From Paraferrimonas haliotis (GTDB lineage: Bacteria > Pseudomonadota > Gammaproteobacteria > Enterobacterales > Shewanellaceae), in contig NZ_NRRB01000001.1 of assembly GCF_002282895.1 (NCBI RefSeq), positions 620,001 to 684,000 of the forward strand: a DNA stretch of 64,000 bases, in the 5' to 3' direction. The translations under genes and the position numbers were made by a program. The stretch's first letter is position 1; every line of letters begins with the position of its first letter. The notes beneath the pieces were generated by a model. The model did not search any database. It worked only from the letters and a program-made list of their open reading frames with translations, and was not told the origin of the DNA. Positions 19,186 through 29,479 of the stretch are shown here, piece by piece.

Positions 19186-21936
19186 GTGAATCCTAAGCAG
19201 AAAGCTCGACTGGTATTTGGCGCTGCTGCGCTGCTGTTTACCAGTACAGCTGCGGCTCAAGCCAAGCTGACGTTGGAAGACGTCATGGTCTTCGAAACCA
19301 TTCAAAACATGCAAGTGTCAGCAAACGGCGAGGTCATCGCCTATACCGCGCAACCGGACAGAGGCGATGGTCGCGGAATTGTTGCCGCTAATGGCGCGCA
19401 AGTGTCGGTTAAGCGAGGCACCAAGGCGGTTATCAGTGACAACAGTCAGTTTGTGTTATTTGAGCAAGGCCCAAGCTTACTCGATTACGAGAAAGCGTCG
19501 CCTAAAGAGCGTAAAAGCTTAGACAGCAACCGCGTGTTGGTGAATGTAGCCAGTGGCAAACAAACGGCTTTTAACAAGGTTGAAAAGGCGCAATTCAATC
19601 GCAGTTCATCGGCGTTAGCTCTGCATTTGAAAGCCGATAAAAAAGACGAAAAAGCGCAACAATCCGAGCTGGATAAAGCGGATCTTGGGCAACCACTGCA
19701 ATTGCTGAATCTAAGCAACAATGCCCAGCAAACCTACGCCAATGTCACCTCATTTCAATTGGCCGAAAAAGCCAATTTCGCCATTGTTGCCATGAACGAT
19801 GCCGCGGCTAAAAAACACCAAGTAGTGGTGATCAATCTCGATAACTTTAGTCAGCAGGTTCTGGCAAGCTTTTCTGATCAGCAAATCGGTCAGGTGGCAA
19901 TATCCGACAACGCTTTATGGACCGCTTTTACCTATGGTGAGTTAAGTCAACCTAGGGCATTGCGCCAACACCAGTTGGAAGTCAGAAAGAGTGATGGCTC
20001 CCAAGATAAGAAATTTGAAGGTTTAACCCAGTGGAAATATTCGGTTAACTCTCAATTACAATTTAGCAGCGATGAACAACGCTTATTCGTAGGTCGCAGC
20101 AAAGTGTTTAGCGAAGCGCCGGTTCGAGCAAAGATTGATAAGGCCGATGATCTCACCGATACCGATGTGCTGCTCAAGCAACGGGACCTTATTGTTTGGC
20201 ATGGCGACGATCCGCGCATCAAGCCCAATGAAGCCAAGCAATACAGCAAAAAACAGGCGAAGACCTATTGGGCGGTATTGCATTTAGAGCCGATGAAAAT
20301 TGTGCAACTGGCGGATGAGAGTTTACCAGAGGTTGAGGTAACCGATAACGCTCAATGGCTGCTTGCTAGCTCTAATGTTCCTTATCTAAAAATGATGACC
20401 TGGGCCGGCGCTTACCAAGACTTCTATTTGGTTAATGTGCAAACCGGTGAACGCACCTTAATCGTGCCGCAACAGTCTGTTTATCAGCCCCCTAAGCTTT
20501 CTCCTAACGCCAACTTCGCGGTGTACTATGTGCAAGGTGATTGGTTTGCTCTGGATCTGAATAATGGTCGTAAGCGCAACTTGACCACCGACCTTAACAG
20601 CGTCTTTGCTAACGAAGATCATGACTACCCAAGCTCGGCACCTGGTTATGGTTTGGGTCCTTGGTTAGAAGATGGCTCTAAAGTGCTTATTTACGACAAG
20701 TATGACGTGTGGCAATTCGATTTAATTAACGCTCAGGCGACAAAGTTAACCGATGGCCGCGACGCTAAAATCAGTTATCGAGTGGTGGCCGCCAAAGAAG
20801 ATGACTTTGAGCAAAGTGTGTATCAAGACCCTCAACAATTATTGCTAAAAGGCTTTAATTACGACGATAAGACCGATAGCTTCTATCAATTTAGCGAGCA
20901 GGCAAACAGTTTCGCTAAAGTTGACACCGGCGCGTATAAAATTGACAAAGTAATCCGTGCTAAGGATGTTGATACGGTTTTATTTACCAAAGAGAACTAT
21001 CAAACCTTTCCTGATTACTTTTTAGCAAGCAAGGGTAATATTGCTCAAGCGACTAAGGTGACGGATCTGGGCAAGCAAACCGCCAAGTTCGCTTGGGGCA
21101 GTCCGCAGCTTGTGCGCTGGATGAACGGTGATGGCCGCGAATTGGACGGCGCCTTATTTTTACCGCCGGGTTACAAAAAAGGCGATAAAGTACCGGTCAT
21201 GGTGTATTACTACCGTTTCATGAGCCAGCGTCTGACCGAGTTTCCTAAGATGTTCGTTAACCACAGACCTAACTTTGCCTGGTATAACGCCAATGGTTAC
21301 GCGGTGTTCTTGCCGGACATTCGATTTGAAGTGGGGTATCCGGGGCAAAGCGCAGTAGACTCATTAGTGAGCGGCGTGCAAAAGATCATTGAAATGGGCA
21401 TTGCTGATCCGGATAAAATCGGTGTCCATGGACACAGTTGGTCTGGCTATCAAACCGCCTTTGCTGTGACTCAAACCCACATCTTTAAAGCGGCTGTTAG
21501 CGGTGCCCCGGTCTCTAATATGACCTCGGCCTATTCAGGCATTCGCCATGGCACCGGACTTGCCAGACAGTTCCAATATGAAGCGGGGCAAAGCCGCATT
21601 GGTCCAACGCTATACAAGCAACCCTTTAAATATTGGGAAAATTCGCCGATTGCCCATGTAGAGCGCATTAAAACACCGATGCTGATCATGTTCGGTGACG
21701 TTGATGATGCGGTGCCATGGGAGCAAGGTATTGAGCTGTACATGGCGATGCGTCGTACTGGCAAAGATGTGATTATGCTGCAATATCAAGATGAGCCGCA
21801 TCACCTTAAAAAGTATCCCAATAAAGTGGATTACAGCATTCGCATGAAGCAATACTTCGATCACTACTTATTAGGTAAGCCGGCACCCGAATGGATGACC
21901 AACGGCGAAGCCTTTTACCAATATCGTAAGGATTAA
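19186..21936 (+). CDS. Secreted S9-family prolyl oligopeptidase-type serine peptidase
   Basis: 916 residues from a GTG start with an AAGGGGA ribosome site 6 nt upstream. A signal peptide ends near TAAAQA. Residues about 30-650 are a beta-propeller-like region. The C-terminal alpha/beta-hydrolase domain has the nucleophile elbow GHSWSG with Ser751, the acid in MFGDVDDAVPWEQG and the His in QDEPHHLKK. The usual second Gly of the GxSxG motif is Ser753. It probably cleaves peptides in the periplasm for nutrition. A small ABM-domain gene starts 2 nt after its stop. Confidence 0.88.
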   Translation: MNPKQKARLVFGAAALLFTSTAAAQAKLTLEDVMVFETIQNMQVSANGEVIAYTAQPDRGDGRGIVAANGAQVSVKRGTKAVISDNSQFVLFEQGPSLLDYEKASPKERKSLDSNRVLVNVASGKQTAFNKVEKAQFNRSSSALALHLKADKKDEKAQQSELDKADLGQPLQLLNLSNNAQQTYANVTSFQLAEKANFAIVAMNDAAAKKHQVVVINLDNFSQQVLASFSDQQIGQVAISDNALWTAFTYGELSQPRALRQHQLEVRKSDGSQDKKFEGLTQWKYSVNSQLQFSSDEQRLFVGRSKVFSEAPVRAKIDKADDLTDTDVLLKQRDLIVWHGDDPRIKPNEAKQYSKKQAKTYWAVLHLEPMKIVQLADESLPEVEVTDNAQWLLASSNVPYLKMMTWAGAYQDFYLVNVQTGERTLIVPQQSVYQPPKLSPNANFAVYYVQGDWFALDLNNGRKRNLTTDLNSVFANEDHDYPSSAPGYGLGPWLEDGSKVLIYDKYDVWQFDLINAQATKLTDGRDAKISYRVVAAKEDDFEQSVYQDPQQLLLKGFNYDDKTDSFYQFSEQANSFAKVDTGAYKIDKVIRAKDVDTVLFTKENYQTFPDYFLASKGNIAQATKVTDLGKQTAKFAWGSPQLVRWMNGDGRELDGALFLPPGYKKGDKVPVMVYYYRFMSQRLTEFPKMFVNHRPNFAWYNANGYAVFLPDIRFEVGYPGQSAVDSLVSGVQKIIEMGIADPDKIGVHGHSWSGYQTAFAVTQTHIFKAAVSGAPVSNMTSAYSGIRHGTGLARQFQYEAGQSRIGPTLYKQPFKYWENSPIAHVERIKTPMLIMFGDVDDAVPWEQGIELYMAMRRTGKDVIMLQYQDEPHHLKKYPNKVDYSIRMKQYFDHYLLGKPAPEWMTNGEAFYQYRKD

Positions 21937-21938
21937 TC

Positions 21939-22289
21939 ATGTCGAGCAAAGTTTATTGCATAGCCCAATTTCAACCGAAACCAGGTCGCGAAGCAGAACT
22001 GTTTAAGGTATTGCAATCATTGGAGCCGAATACGTTACGGGAAGATGGCTGTCTGCAGTACACGGTGACGCGAAAGCTCGAGTCGCCCTTTGCTGATGGC
22101 GAGTCCATGCCCATTGTGTTTAACGAGATTTGGGTCAATATGCAAGCCTTTGAAGCCCACTGCCAACGCCGAGAAATCCAAGCATTTTTCGAACAGCACT
22201 GTAAAAGTGAAAGCGGGGCTGCAGCTAAGTGGAATGTGTGCGTATACACGGATGAGCCGCAGGACTACGATGCGCCTAAACTGAGCTAG
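21939..22289 (+). CDS. ABM-domain protein (putative quinol monooxygenase, YgiN-like)
   Basis: 116 residues with the antibiotic-biosynthesis-monooxygenase fold: YCIAQFQPKPGREAELFKVLQSL, GCLQYTVTRKLE and FNEIWVNMQAFEAHCQRREIQAFFE. Members include YgiN quinol monooxygenase and heme-degrading relatives. The exact substrate is not predictable. It is coupled to the S9 peptidase gene (TAA-TC-ATG) and followed by a terminator, so the two form an operon. Confidence 0.82.
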   Translation: MSSKVYCIAQFQPKPGREAELFKVLQSLEPNTLREDGCLQYTVTRKLESPFADGESMPIVFNEIWVNMQAFEAHCQRREIQAFFEQHCKSESGAAAKWNVCVYTDEPQDYDAPKLS

Positions 22290-22321
22290 TCTCGGCAGTT
22301 AAAAGCCATTTAAAAAAGCAT

Positions 22322-22353
22322 AAAGCCGGCACTTCACAGGTGCCGGCTTTTTT
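22322..22353. terminator. Terminator between the ABM gene and the SDR gene
   Basis: Perfect stem AAAGCCGGCAC/GTGCCGGCTTT with a 7-nt loop and a T-run on the plus strand. The A-rich left side makes it usable from both directions for these convergent genes. Confidence 0.88.
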
Positions 22354-22356
22354 GTG

Positions 22357-23049
22357 TTACCAAGGCAAAGGTTGGCCGTCGTAGTTTATAAACGCGCCTG
22401 TTGTGCTTAAGTCTAAACGGGTAATCTGCTGGATCATTTCGTTTACCGACTGCTCTGTGGTTATCCAAGCGTTAGGGCCGCCCATATCGGTTTGCACCCA
22501 ACCGGGGTGCAAAATGGCCACGGCGATATCATCGTCTTTCAGATCCTGCGCCAACGATAAGCCAATGGCATTCAAAGCGGCTTTCGACGCTCGATAGGTG
22601 TAAGCGCCGCCAGAGGTATTGTCGCCCATTGAGCCCATTTTAGAGCTAATAATGGCGATTTTTCCTTGTCGAAGTACCAAGCTGGGAAGTAGGGTTTGCA
22701 CCATCATCAGTGGCGCTATGGTGTTGACTTGCAAGACCTCTGCCATGTCACTGGCTTCCACGTCGCCAAGCACCACGCCTTTAGGGCCATAAACGCCGGC
22801 ATTGTTAATGAATACATCGATGCCAACCCCTTGCATGGTTTGCTTAAGCCCTTGCAGGTGTTGCTCATTGCAGACGTCCAGTTCGAACAGTTGCATGTGT
22901 TTTGGGTAGGCATCCAGCAACTGTTGGCATTCCATAGCGTTACTGGCGTTGCGGCAGGTGCCAATAACTTGCCACCCTTGAGCCAAATACTGTCGGCAAA
23001 ATTCTAAGCCAATCCCCCGGTTTACGCCGGTAATAAAAACGGTTTTCAT
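22357..23049 (-). CDS. Short-chain dehydrogenase/reductase
   Basis: 230 residues. The cofactor loop TGVNRGIG is at 7-14, NNAG at 82-85, the active-site Ser at 135-136, and the catalytic YRASK with Tyr152 and Lys156. It resembles the C-factor-like SDR subfamily. The substrate is unknown and the enzyme is cytoplasmic. Its start overlaps the xni stop by 4 nt, making it third in the ppnN-xni-SDR operon. Confidence 0.88.
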   Translation of the reverse strand: MKTVFITGVNRGIGLEFCRQYLAQGWQVIGTCRNASNAMECQQLLDAYPKHMQLFELDVCNEQHLQGLKQTMQGVGIDVFINNAGVYGPKGVVLGDVEASDMAEVLQVNTIAPLMMVQTLLPSLVLRQGKIAIISSKMGSMGDNTSGGAYTYRASKAALNAIGLSLAQDLKDDDIAVAILHPGWVQTDMGGPNAWITTEQSVNEMIQQITRLDLSTTGAFINYDGQPLPW

Positions 23050-23813
23050 GACATGTCCTTTACTCTGAAGTCACTCAGTCGCAACTGAAATTGATTGTTG
23101 GTTTTTAATTTAGCCAGCTGATAGCTAATGCGAGCGGCTTCTTTATCGTTCGCCAGTTTATTGCGTTGTGCCGTAGGCAATTCGTCAAGGTGCTGATAGA
23201 TGGCTTTAACCGAACCATAGCGTTGTAACAGCCCCACCGCGGTTTTGCTGCCAATGCCTTTTACGCCTGGAATCTTATTGCCGCTGTCTCCCGCTAATGC
23301 CCACAACTGGGTAAGTTGATTACTGGCTAACTCGAAACGCAGTAGTACCGTATCTTCGTCGATTGGCTTTTGATTGAAATGGTCCCATAGGCGAACGCCG
23401 CTGCCCAACAACTGACAAAAGCCTTTATCGGTAGAGACAATGGTGGCCATGACGTTATTGTTTAGAATCTTAAGGGCAATACTGGCAATGGCATCATCCG
23501 CTTCTTGGTCGGCGGTTATTGAACGATAGCCGTGTTGCTCACAATGGGTTATCAGTGCTGTTAGGTTATCCGATAAGCTCGCTGGCATGGGTGAGCGGCC
23601 CGCTTTATAGTTTGGATAAAGCTGCTTTCGCCACGAGTTTCTATCGCCATCCCAAACGAGCATCAGGTGGCTGGCTTTGAGCCCCCTCTGCAGCTTTAAT
23701 AGGTTGCGCTGAACCCGATTGCAAAAGTGCTCTGGTGGCTCTTCCGGTAAGGCCGCATGCATCCGCCTAACTAAATTGAGGGCATCGACAATTACTAAGT
23801 GTGGTTGACCCAT
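23046..23813 (-). CDS. xni: Flap endonuclease Xni (ExoIX family)
   Basis: 255 residues, matching the 5'-3' exonuclease domain without a polymerase. It begins VIVDALNLVRRMHAA. Conserved acidic positions occur in MLVWDGDRNSWRKQLYPNYKAGR, DQEADDAIASIA and VSTDKGFCQLL. The helix-hairpin-helix is ALAGDSGNKIPGVKGIGSKTAVGLL. It processes flap structures in DNA repair or replication. The ATG shares one base with the ppnN stop (TAATG). Confidence 0.92.
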   Translation of the reverse strand: MGQPHLVIVDALNLVRRMHAALPEEPPEHFCNRVQRNLLKLQRGLKASHLMLVWDGDRNSWRKQLYPNYKAGRSPMPASLSDNLTALITHCEQHGYRSITADQEADDAIASIALKILNNNVMATIVSTDKGFCQLLGSGVRLWDHFNQKPIDEDTVLLRFELASNQLTQLWALAGDSGNKIPGVKGIGSKTAVGLLQRYGSVKAIYQHLDELPTAQRNKLANDKEAARISYQLAKLKTNNQFQLRLSDFRVKDMS

Positions 23814-25156
23814 TAAGCGTTCACTCGATAACAGGGGGAGTAATCACTGCCGGGCAGCTTCATGCGTTGTTGCGCAACAAATGCCGCGAGTAAGGCGTCC
23901 ATGTGTTTCATAATCTCGCCATCACCATGAAGCTCAAACGGCCCGTGCTGCTTAATCAGGCGTATGGTTTCACTTTTGACATTGCCCGCAACAATGCCAC
24001 TGAATACTCGCCGTAAGTTCGCCGCAAGTTCGGCTTTGTCCAGCGACTTATCAAGCACCAGTTGCTTCATGTTGTCGTGATCGGGCTGAAAAGGCTGTTG
24101 AAACTCATTGTCGATTTTAAGACTCCAATTAAACTGATACGAGTCGCCAATAGCCTTTCGATGTTGACGCACATTGTCGATGCCTTGCTGCATTTGTCGA
24201 GCCACTTCTTTTGGATCGTCGATAATGATCTGATACAGGTTTTTAATGCTGTCACCAAGGGTTGCGCAAATGAAGGCATCAATTTCTTCGAAGTAAGCTC
24301 GGCTTTGCTCTGGCCCGGTGAGTATCAACGGCAAGGGCAGTCCTCGATTTTCAGGGTGAAGCTTGATGCCCAATAGATACAAAAATTCTTCGGCAGTGCC
24401 TACACCGCCGGGGAAAATAATGACACCGTGACCAAGACGAACAAACCCTTCCAAGCGTTTTTCAATGTCCGGCATAATGATGAGTTCATTGACGATTTGA
24501 TTCGGCGGCTCAGCGGCAATGATGGAGGGTTCAGTGAGTCCTACAAACCGCGAGCCACTCATGCGTTGTTTGGCGTGTCCGATGGCAGCGCCTTTCATCG
24601 GTCCTTTCATAGCACCTGGACCGCAACCGGTACAAATGTCCATGCCACGCAAACCAAGTTGATAACCCACTTCCTTAGTGTATTTGTACTCAGTATCGTT
24701 AATGCTGTGACCGCCCCAACACACCACCAGGTTTGGGTCTTGGTTGCGTTTCAGTTGGCGAGCGTTGCGCAAAATATCAAACACTTCGTTGGTTAAGTGC
24801 AGAGAATCTTTGGGTAAGTCGCGATATTTATCAGCGACAAACAAAATGTCTCTCAATACCGCAAACAAATGCTCCTGAATGCCTTTCATGATGGTGCCGT
24901 CGACAAAGGCTTCTTTGGGCGGGTTAATAAGCTCAAGTTGAATGCCACGCTCTCGCCGAATCAGTCGAATGTCAAAATCTTGATAGCGAGCAAATAAATC
25001 GTCGGCGTCGTCGCTGTTAATGCCGGAGGCAAGTACCGCCAATGAGCAGCGACGATAGAGCTGGTATAAATGACTTTGTGAGTTGAGCTTAAGACTTTCT
25101 ATTTCTATTTGGGAAAGCTGGTCCATACTTCCCCGGGGACTAATGGTAACAATCAT
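23813..25156 (-). CDS. ppnN: Nucleotide 5'-monophosphate nucleosidase PpnN (YgdH)
   Basis: 447 residues from the ATG at 25156, which matches the start of E. coli YgdH (ITHISPLGSM) and has a GGAAGC ribosome site. It hydrolyses purine and pyrimidine nucleoside monophosphates and in E. coli is stimulated by (p)ppGpp. The LOG-family core is clear: [29 protein letters not shown], and the nucleotide-binding [15 protein letters not shown]. First gene of ppnN-xni-SDR. Confidence 0.95.
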   Translation of the reverse strand: MIVTISPRGSMDQLSQIEIESLKLNSQSHLYQLYRRCSLAVLASGINSDDADDLFARYQDFDIRLIRRERGIQLELINPPKEAFVDGTIMKGIQEHLFAVLRDILFVADKYRDLPKDSLHLTNEVFDILRNARQLKRNQDPNLVVCWGGHSINDTEYKYTKEVGYQLGLRGMDICTGCGPGAMKGPMKGAAIGHAKQRMSGSRFVGLTEPSIIAAEPPNQIVNELIIMPDIEKRLEGFVRLGHGVIIFPGGVGTAEEFLYLLGIKLHPENRGLPLPLILTGPEQSRAYFEEIDAFICATLGDSIKNLYQIIIDDPKEVARQMQQGIDNVRQHRKAIGDSYQFNWSLKIDNEFQQPFQPDHDNMKQLVLDKSLDKAELAANLRRVFSGIVAGNVKSETIRLIKQHGPFELHGDGEIMKHMDALLAAFVAQQRMKLPGSDYSPCYRVNA

Positions 25157-25285
25157 AAGCGCTTCCAATTTGCAGCGGGATTACCCAAGAATCTCCATGT
25201 TAGTCGATTTGTGCACGCTTGCAAACTTGCTATACTTGCGCCTCAACAAGTGTCCGAAATTAAAACAAAAAAAAGGATTTGGGCT

Positions 25286-27097
25286 TTGAAAATCTCAAGT
25301 TATTTGTGCACGCTATCAGCGTTATCCATGGCGAGTTTTCCCGTATTTTCACAGGTCGATTATCACATCGACTTAACCCAAGGAACACAACATCTAGCGC
25401 AAGTAAGCGCTAGCTTTCCCATGTCTAAAAGCGACACCTTAACGCTAAATATTCCCAGCTGGCGTACTGGCAAGTACGTAATCATGCCCATTGCCGATGG
25501 TATTCGACAACTGCAAGTAACCGATGAGAAAGGCCAGGCGCTACCTTATAAGCGCACCGCTTCGGGTGAATGGCAAGTGTCTTTAAGCCAGCCCTCTAAA
25601 GTACAGGTTCGCTATCAATTGCATGCTAATGAGTTAGGCGATCGCTTGCGCCACATAGACGACAGTCATGCGTTTTTAGATGCCTCAGGGGTGTTTATGT
25701 ACAGTCCTGAGTTTCGAGATGAGCCGATCACGGTGCAACTGAATGTGCCGGGCCAATGGCAAAGTCACTCAGGCATGGCTTCTGGGGAAGCTCCTCATAG
25801 CTTTGTTGCCGATAACTACGATGTGCTGGTGGACTCACCCATAGAAACTGGACTCAGTCAGTCCTATCAATGGCAGTTAGATGGGCGCGATTATGAGCTA
25901 GTGATATGGGGCGAGGGCAATTACAACGCGACACAAATGGTCGCCGATCTTAAAAAGTTATCGCCCACAGCCACGGCTATCTGGGACGATTACCCTTATC
26001 AGCGATACGTATACATGGTGCATGCTACCAGTGGTGCTCGAGGTGCAACTGAGCACTTAAACTCCACCATTATCCAACGGCCTCGATTCCGATTTGGCGC
26101 TCGCGAAGATTACGTAGCTTTTATTAGCACCGCCAGTCATGAGTTCATACACACCTGGAACGTTAAAGCCTATCGCCCTGAAGGTTTGGTTCCATATGAC
26201 TACCAGCAAGAAGCCATCACAGATTTACTGTGGATTTCCGAAGGCTCCACCAGCTACTTTCAGCGACAACTGTTGCTGCGGGCTGGGATCATCAATTTTG
26301 ATGAGTTTGCAAAAGACTTAGCCAAACGAATCGATACCCACCTCAATACCCCGGGGCGTAAAATACAAAGCGTTGCGGAGGCGAGTCGAATCCAATGGAT
26401 CCGTCGCTACGGTGACTATGCTCACAATCACAGTGTTAACATTTATGCGCAAGGCTATTTAGCCTCGCTTGGTTTGGATTTTGAAATCCTAAATAGCAGC
26501 GCATTGGCGAACAGTTACCGTGATGTACATAGACAGCTCTACAGAGACTTTAAAGTACCTAAGTCCTTTAACAGTGCAGATGTACTAACGATATTGAATG
26601 GCTTACATGGTCGCGACTATCAAGATTGGTGGCAACAGCACATTGAGTCACCCATGAACTTTGACTTTAAAGCCATGTTGCTGCAAGCGGGGTTCGATTT
26701 AAGCCATCCAACGGACGCTAAGGTATTGCCAAGCATGGGTCTTAAGCTGAAAGCCAACGAGCACAATGCGCTTATTGATGTGGTTGATAAATACGGCGCA
26801 GGATGGCGTGCGGGGCTTACCAGCGGCGATGAAATCATTGCGATTAACGGTTTTCGAGTGAAAGCCAAAGACTTCACTGCCCGCCTAAAAGACTTTCGTG
26901 TTGGTGATACCTTGACGCTTGATTATGTGAGGCGGGATCAATTGCAAAGCAGCCAGATCATTTTGGATGCTAAGTACGATAAACCACTGCGTATTAAACC
27001 GGTAGCCAATCCTACCCGTGAACAAAAAGCCTTCTTTGAAGCCTGGTTAGGAGTGAACTGGGATGCGGTAATGAGCGCCAACAAACGTCGTCGCTAA
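25286..27097 (+). CDS. Secreted M61-family metallopeptidase with PDZ domain
   Basis: 603 residues from a TTG at 25286, preceded by AAAGGA and directly followed by a signal peptide (LCTLSALSMASFPVFS). The frame is open further upstream, but that part would overlap ppnN. The zinc site is HEFIH at about 285-289 with the downstream Glu in WISEGSTSYF, as in glycyl aminopeptidases of family M61. A PDZ domain occupies about residues 485-565 (DKYGAGWRAGLTSGDEIIAINGFRV). It is probably a periplasmic aminopeptidase acting on peptides with N-terminal Gly or Ala. Confidence 0.88.
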   Translation: MKISSYLCTLSALSMASFPVFSQVDYHIDLTQGTQHLAQVSASFPMSKSDTLTLNIPSWRTGKYVIMPIADGIRQLQVTDEKGQALPYKRTASGEWQVSLSQPSKVQVRYQLHANELGDRLRHIDDSHAFLDASGVFMYSPEFRDEPITVQLNVPGQWQSHSGMASGEAPHSFVADNYDVLVDSPIETGLSQSYQWQLDGRDYELVIWGEGNYNATQMVADLKKLSPTATAIWDDYPYQRYVYMVHATSGARGATEHLNSTIIQRPRFRFGAREDYVAFISTASHEFIHTWNVKAYRPEGLVPYDYQQEAITDLLWISEGSTSYFQRQLLLRAGIINFDEFAKDLAKRIDTHLNTPGRKIQSVAEASRIQWIRRYGDYAHNHSVNIYAQGYLASLGLDFEILNSSALANSYRDVHRQLYRDFKVPKSFNSADVLTILNGLHGRDYQDWWQQHIESPMNFDFKAMLLQAGFDLSHPTDAKVLPSMGLKLKANEHNALIDVVDKYGAGWRAGLTSGDEIIAINGFRVKAKDFTARLKDFRVGDTLTLDYVRRDQLQSSQIILDAKYDKPLRIKPVANPTREQKAFFEAWLGVNWDAVMSANKRRR

Positions 27098-27130
27098 AAC
27101 CTGTGTGTAAAAGCTTCGTGCCAATACAGT

Positions 27131-27165
27131 AAAGCCAGGCTATCGCGAGTACAGACTGGCTTTTT
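27131..27165. terminator. Terminator between the M61 peptidase and rdgC
   Basis: Stem AAAGCCAG/CTGGCTTT with a long 17-nt loop and a five-T tail on the plus strand, shared by convergent genes. Weaker than the others in the window. Confidence 0.6.
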
Positions 27166-27196
27166 AGTGCCTTTGCTTTTTATGACACGTTTTAGA

Positions 27197-28105
27197 TTAC
27201 TCTGCAGCGCCCGCTTGCTCACCGAGTACCTCAAACAGGGCAGCGAGCAGGGCACTGAGCTCAGCGCACATCAGGCTAAAGTCGGCGTCTAAGCGAGCCG
27301 CAGGATCTTCGCTGTCTTGATGCTCGGTTCTCATTTCTTCACTGAATTTAACACGTTTAATCGCACCGTCTAAATCCACCACAAAGCGAGTAGAATCGGC
27401 GTAGTCGAGCGCAAGTTTATGCACCACTTTTCCAGCCTCTATGTGAGCTAACACTTCGTCTTCGGTCAGCCCTTGGTTTTTAAACTTAACGGTACTGGCG
27501 GCTTCTGATTCTAATTTAAGTTCGGCCTCATCCAGCAATGCAAACGGATGCGGGGCGTGACCTTGTGTTAACCATTGAGTGAGCGTGGTTTGAATAGGGC
27601 TGGTGTACGCCACAGGTACTAACGGCAATGAGCCAACGGCTTTGCGGAGTAAAGACAGCACTTCATCGGCTTTAGTGGCACTTGAGGCATCCACCAAAAT
27701 AAGATCCTGCTTTGCCAAAATCACCGCGCGAGTGGTTTGACGACGGCTAAAGGCGCGGGGAAGTAGTGTATGAACAATCTCATCTTTGAGGCTGTCTTTC
27801 TCTTTCTTATGCAAGCTGCGTCCTTCGGTTTGCTCGACTTGATTTACTTTCTCTTCAAGTGATTCCTTGATAACGCTGGCAGGAATGATTTTCTCTTCCT
27901 TGGTAATGCTGACCAAGAATTGGGCGTCGGCCGAGTGAACCAATGTTTTACCGTGCTTTCCTAACGCATTGCTAAAACCGATTTTGCTGATGTCTTGACT
28001 GGAACAAGGTTGAAAGGCGAAATCTTGCAGCTTTTGCTCCAATTGTTCGTCGCTAAGTTGGAAAGGTTTTTTGAATTTAAATACGAGTAGGTTTTTAAAC
28101 CACAT
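27197..28105 (-). CDS. rdgC: Recombination-associated protein RdgC
   Basis: 302 residues from the ATG at 28105 (MWFKNLLVFKF), the family start; E. coli RdgC has 303. It is a ring-shaped nucleoid protein that binds double-stranded DNA and restrains RecA. Characteristic segments are GFSNALGKHG, KEKDSLKDEIVHTLLPRAFSR and RFVVDLDGAIKRVKF. An in-frame extension up to 28234 lacks family similarity and runs into the porin's regulatory region. Confidence 0.95.
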   Translation of the reverse strand: MWFKNLLVFKFKKPFQLSDEQLEQKLQDFAFQPCSSQDISKIGFSNALGKHGKTLVHSADAQFLVSITKEEKIIPASVIKESLEEKVNQVEQTEGRSLHKKEKDSLKDEIVHTLLPRAFSRRQTTRAVILAKQDLILVDASSATKADEVLSLLRKAVGSLPLVPVAYTSPIQTTLTQWLTQGHAPHPFALLDEAELKLESEAASTVKFKNQGLTEDEVLAHIEAGKVVHKLALDYADSTRFVVDLDGAIKRVKFSEEMRTEHQDSEDPAARLDADFSLMCAELSALLAALFEVLGEQAGAAE

Positions 28106-28214
28106 GTGAAAAGGCTCCGCCACAAAAAGAAAGCGAAAGTGTATGTCATACGCCAACAACAATAAATAGAAACCTGTATGGGCGTTGTTCTTTTGTCTTA
28201 TTTCCTTCTTGGTT

Positions 28215-28232
28215 TTGTAGCATTTTTGTAAC
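28215..28232 (+). promoter_or_regulatory. Pho-box-like site upstream of the porin
   Basis: TTGTAGC-ATTT-TTGTAAC is a pair of 7-bp direct repeats with the 4-bp AT-rich spacer that defines a PhoB site (consensus CTGTCAT-N4-CTGTCAT). It lies 101 bp before the porin ATG. A weak -10-like CAAAAT sits about 10 bp downstream. Two better sites precede phoB and pstC in this window. Confidence 0.6.
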
Positions 28233-28333
28233 AATCCCTTGGCAAAATGCCCTCAACATCTTGTTAAGCAATAACGTGTTTAGCGAACTCAGCTAACGCA
28301 ACTAACGTAACTAACTCAATAAAGGAAAAAACA

Positions 28334-29296
28334 ATGAAGCTTTTTACTAAAGCATTGCTCTCCTCAAGTTTACTAACGGCCATGTCGGTTCAAGCCGCAG
28401 ATCCAATTACCGTTTATGGAAAACTGAATGTGACAGTGCAAAGTGAAGATGTTCAGGGGGATCGAACCACCGCTATTGAATCCAACGCATCGCGTCTAGG
28501 CGTCAAAGGAGCATTCGAACTAAGCAGTAATCTAGAAGCTTTTTATACCATTGAGTATGAGGTGGATACCGGTTCTAAAGACAAAGAAAACTTTAAAGCT
28601 CGTAACCAATTTGTAGGGTTGCGCGGTGGATTTGGTGAGGTATCACTTGGCCGCAACGACACCATGCTTAAAAAGTCCCAAGGAAAAGTAGACGTATTTA
28701 ACGATCTATCCGGTGACTTAAAAACCTTATTTAAAGGTGAGGTACGCGCTGAACAAACCGCCACTTACGTGTCTCCAAGTTTGGCTGGTTTTAAAGCCGG
28801 TGTTACTTGGGTTGGCGAAAACTCCAGTAAGCAAATTGACGAAGTTAAACAAGAGACGGTGAACGGCTTTTCAGCGGCATTAATGTATGGCGATTCTGGC
28901 TTGAAAAAACAGCCGGTCTACGCCGCCGTTGCATACGATACCAGCGTTCAAGGGTATGACATTCTTCGAGCAACGGTCTCTACCAAGCTGGTGGGTATTA
29001 AACTGGGTGGTATGTTCCAGTCGCAACAAAAAAATGACGGCTTGGACGATGCCGACATGGTCGAGAGTTATGACTCGGACAAGGGTTACTTGCTTAGCGC
29101 GGCCTATGACATTAATGCCATTACGCTTAAGGCGCAGTATCAAGACATGGACAACCAAGGCAGTGCAGCCTCGATTGGTGCCGATTATAAATTATCTAAG
29201 CCGACTAAGTTATTTGCCTTTGCGACCCAGCGCGATATTGAAGAAGCAACCGATAAAGACACCTTCTTCGGCATTGGTTTAGAACATAAATTCTAA
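28334..29296 (+). CDS. Gram-negative general porin, probably phosphate-responsive
   Basis: 320 residues with a signal peptide cut near VQA-ADP. The mature start ITVYGKLNVTVQ, the repeated amphipathic strands ending in aromatic residues, NFKARNQFVGLRGGFGEVSLGRND and the C-terminal ...LEHKF with terminal Phe are typical of OmpC/PhoE-type 16-stranded trimeric porins. It would admit small solutes across the outer membrane. The upstream Pho-box-like site and adjacency to phoBR suggest it aids phosphate entry under starvation. An ACAAT-free AAAGGA ribosome site precedes the ATG. Confidence 0.88.
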   Translation: MKLFTKALLSSSLLTAMSVQAADPITVYGKLNVTVQSEDVQGDRTTAIESNASRLGVKGAFELSSNLEAFYTIEYEVDTGSKDKENFKARNQFVGLRGGFGEVSLGRNDTMLKKSQGKVDVFNDLSGDLKTLFKGEVRAEQTATYVSPSLAGFKAGVTWVGENSSKQIDEVKQETVNGFSAALMYGDSGLKKQPVYAAVAYDTSVQGYDILRATVSTKLVGIKLGGMFQSQQKNDGLDDADMVESYDSDKGYLLSAAYDINAITLKAQYQDMDNQGSAASIGADYKLSKPTKLFAFATQRDIEEATDKDTFFGIGLEHKF

Positions 29297-29316
29297 GACA
29301 GTTTGTGCTTGCTAAG

Positions 29317-29339
29317 CCGCCCTCTGGGCGGTTTTTTTT
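29317..29339 (+). terminator. Intrinsic terminator after the porin
   Basis: Stem CCGCCC/GGGCGG with a 3-nt loop and an eight-T tail. Confidence 0.92.
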
Positions 29340-29479
29340 GTGCCTTTTGCTTTGGTTAAAGTGGCAAAGCGTCGCGTTTTGGTGGCAGCTTTGAGTAAAG
29401 TTTGAACTCTCACTCAGCAGACACTTTGGCTTTGTTTTACCCTCAGCGAAATGTAATTCTTTACGACAAGGCGACAGTT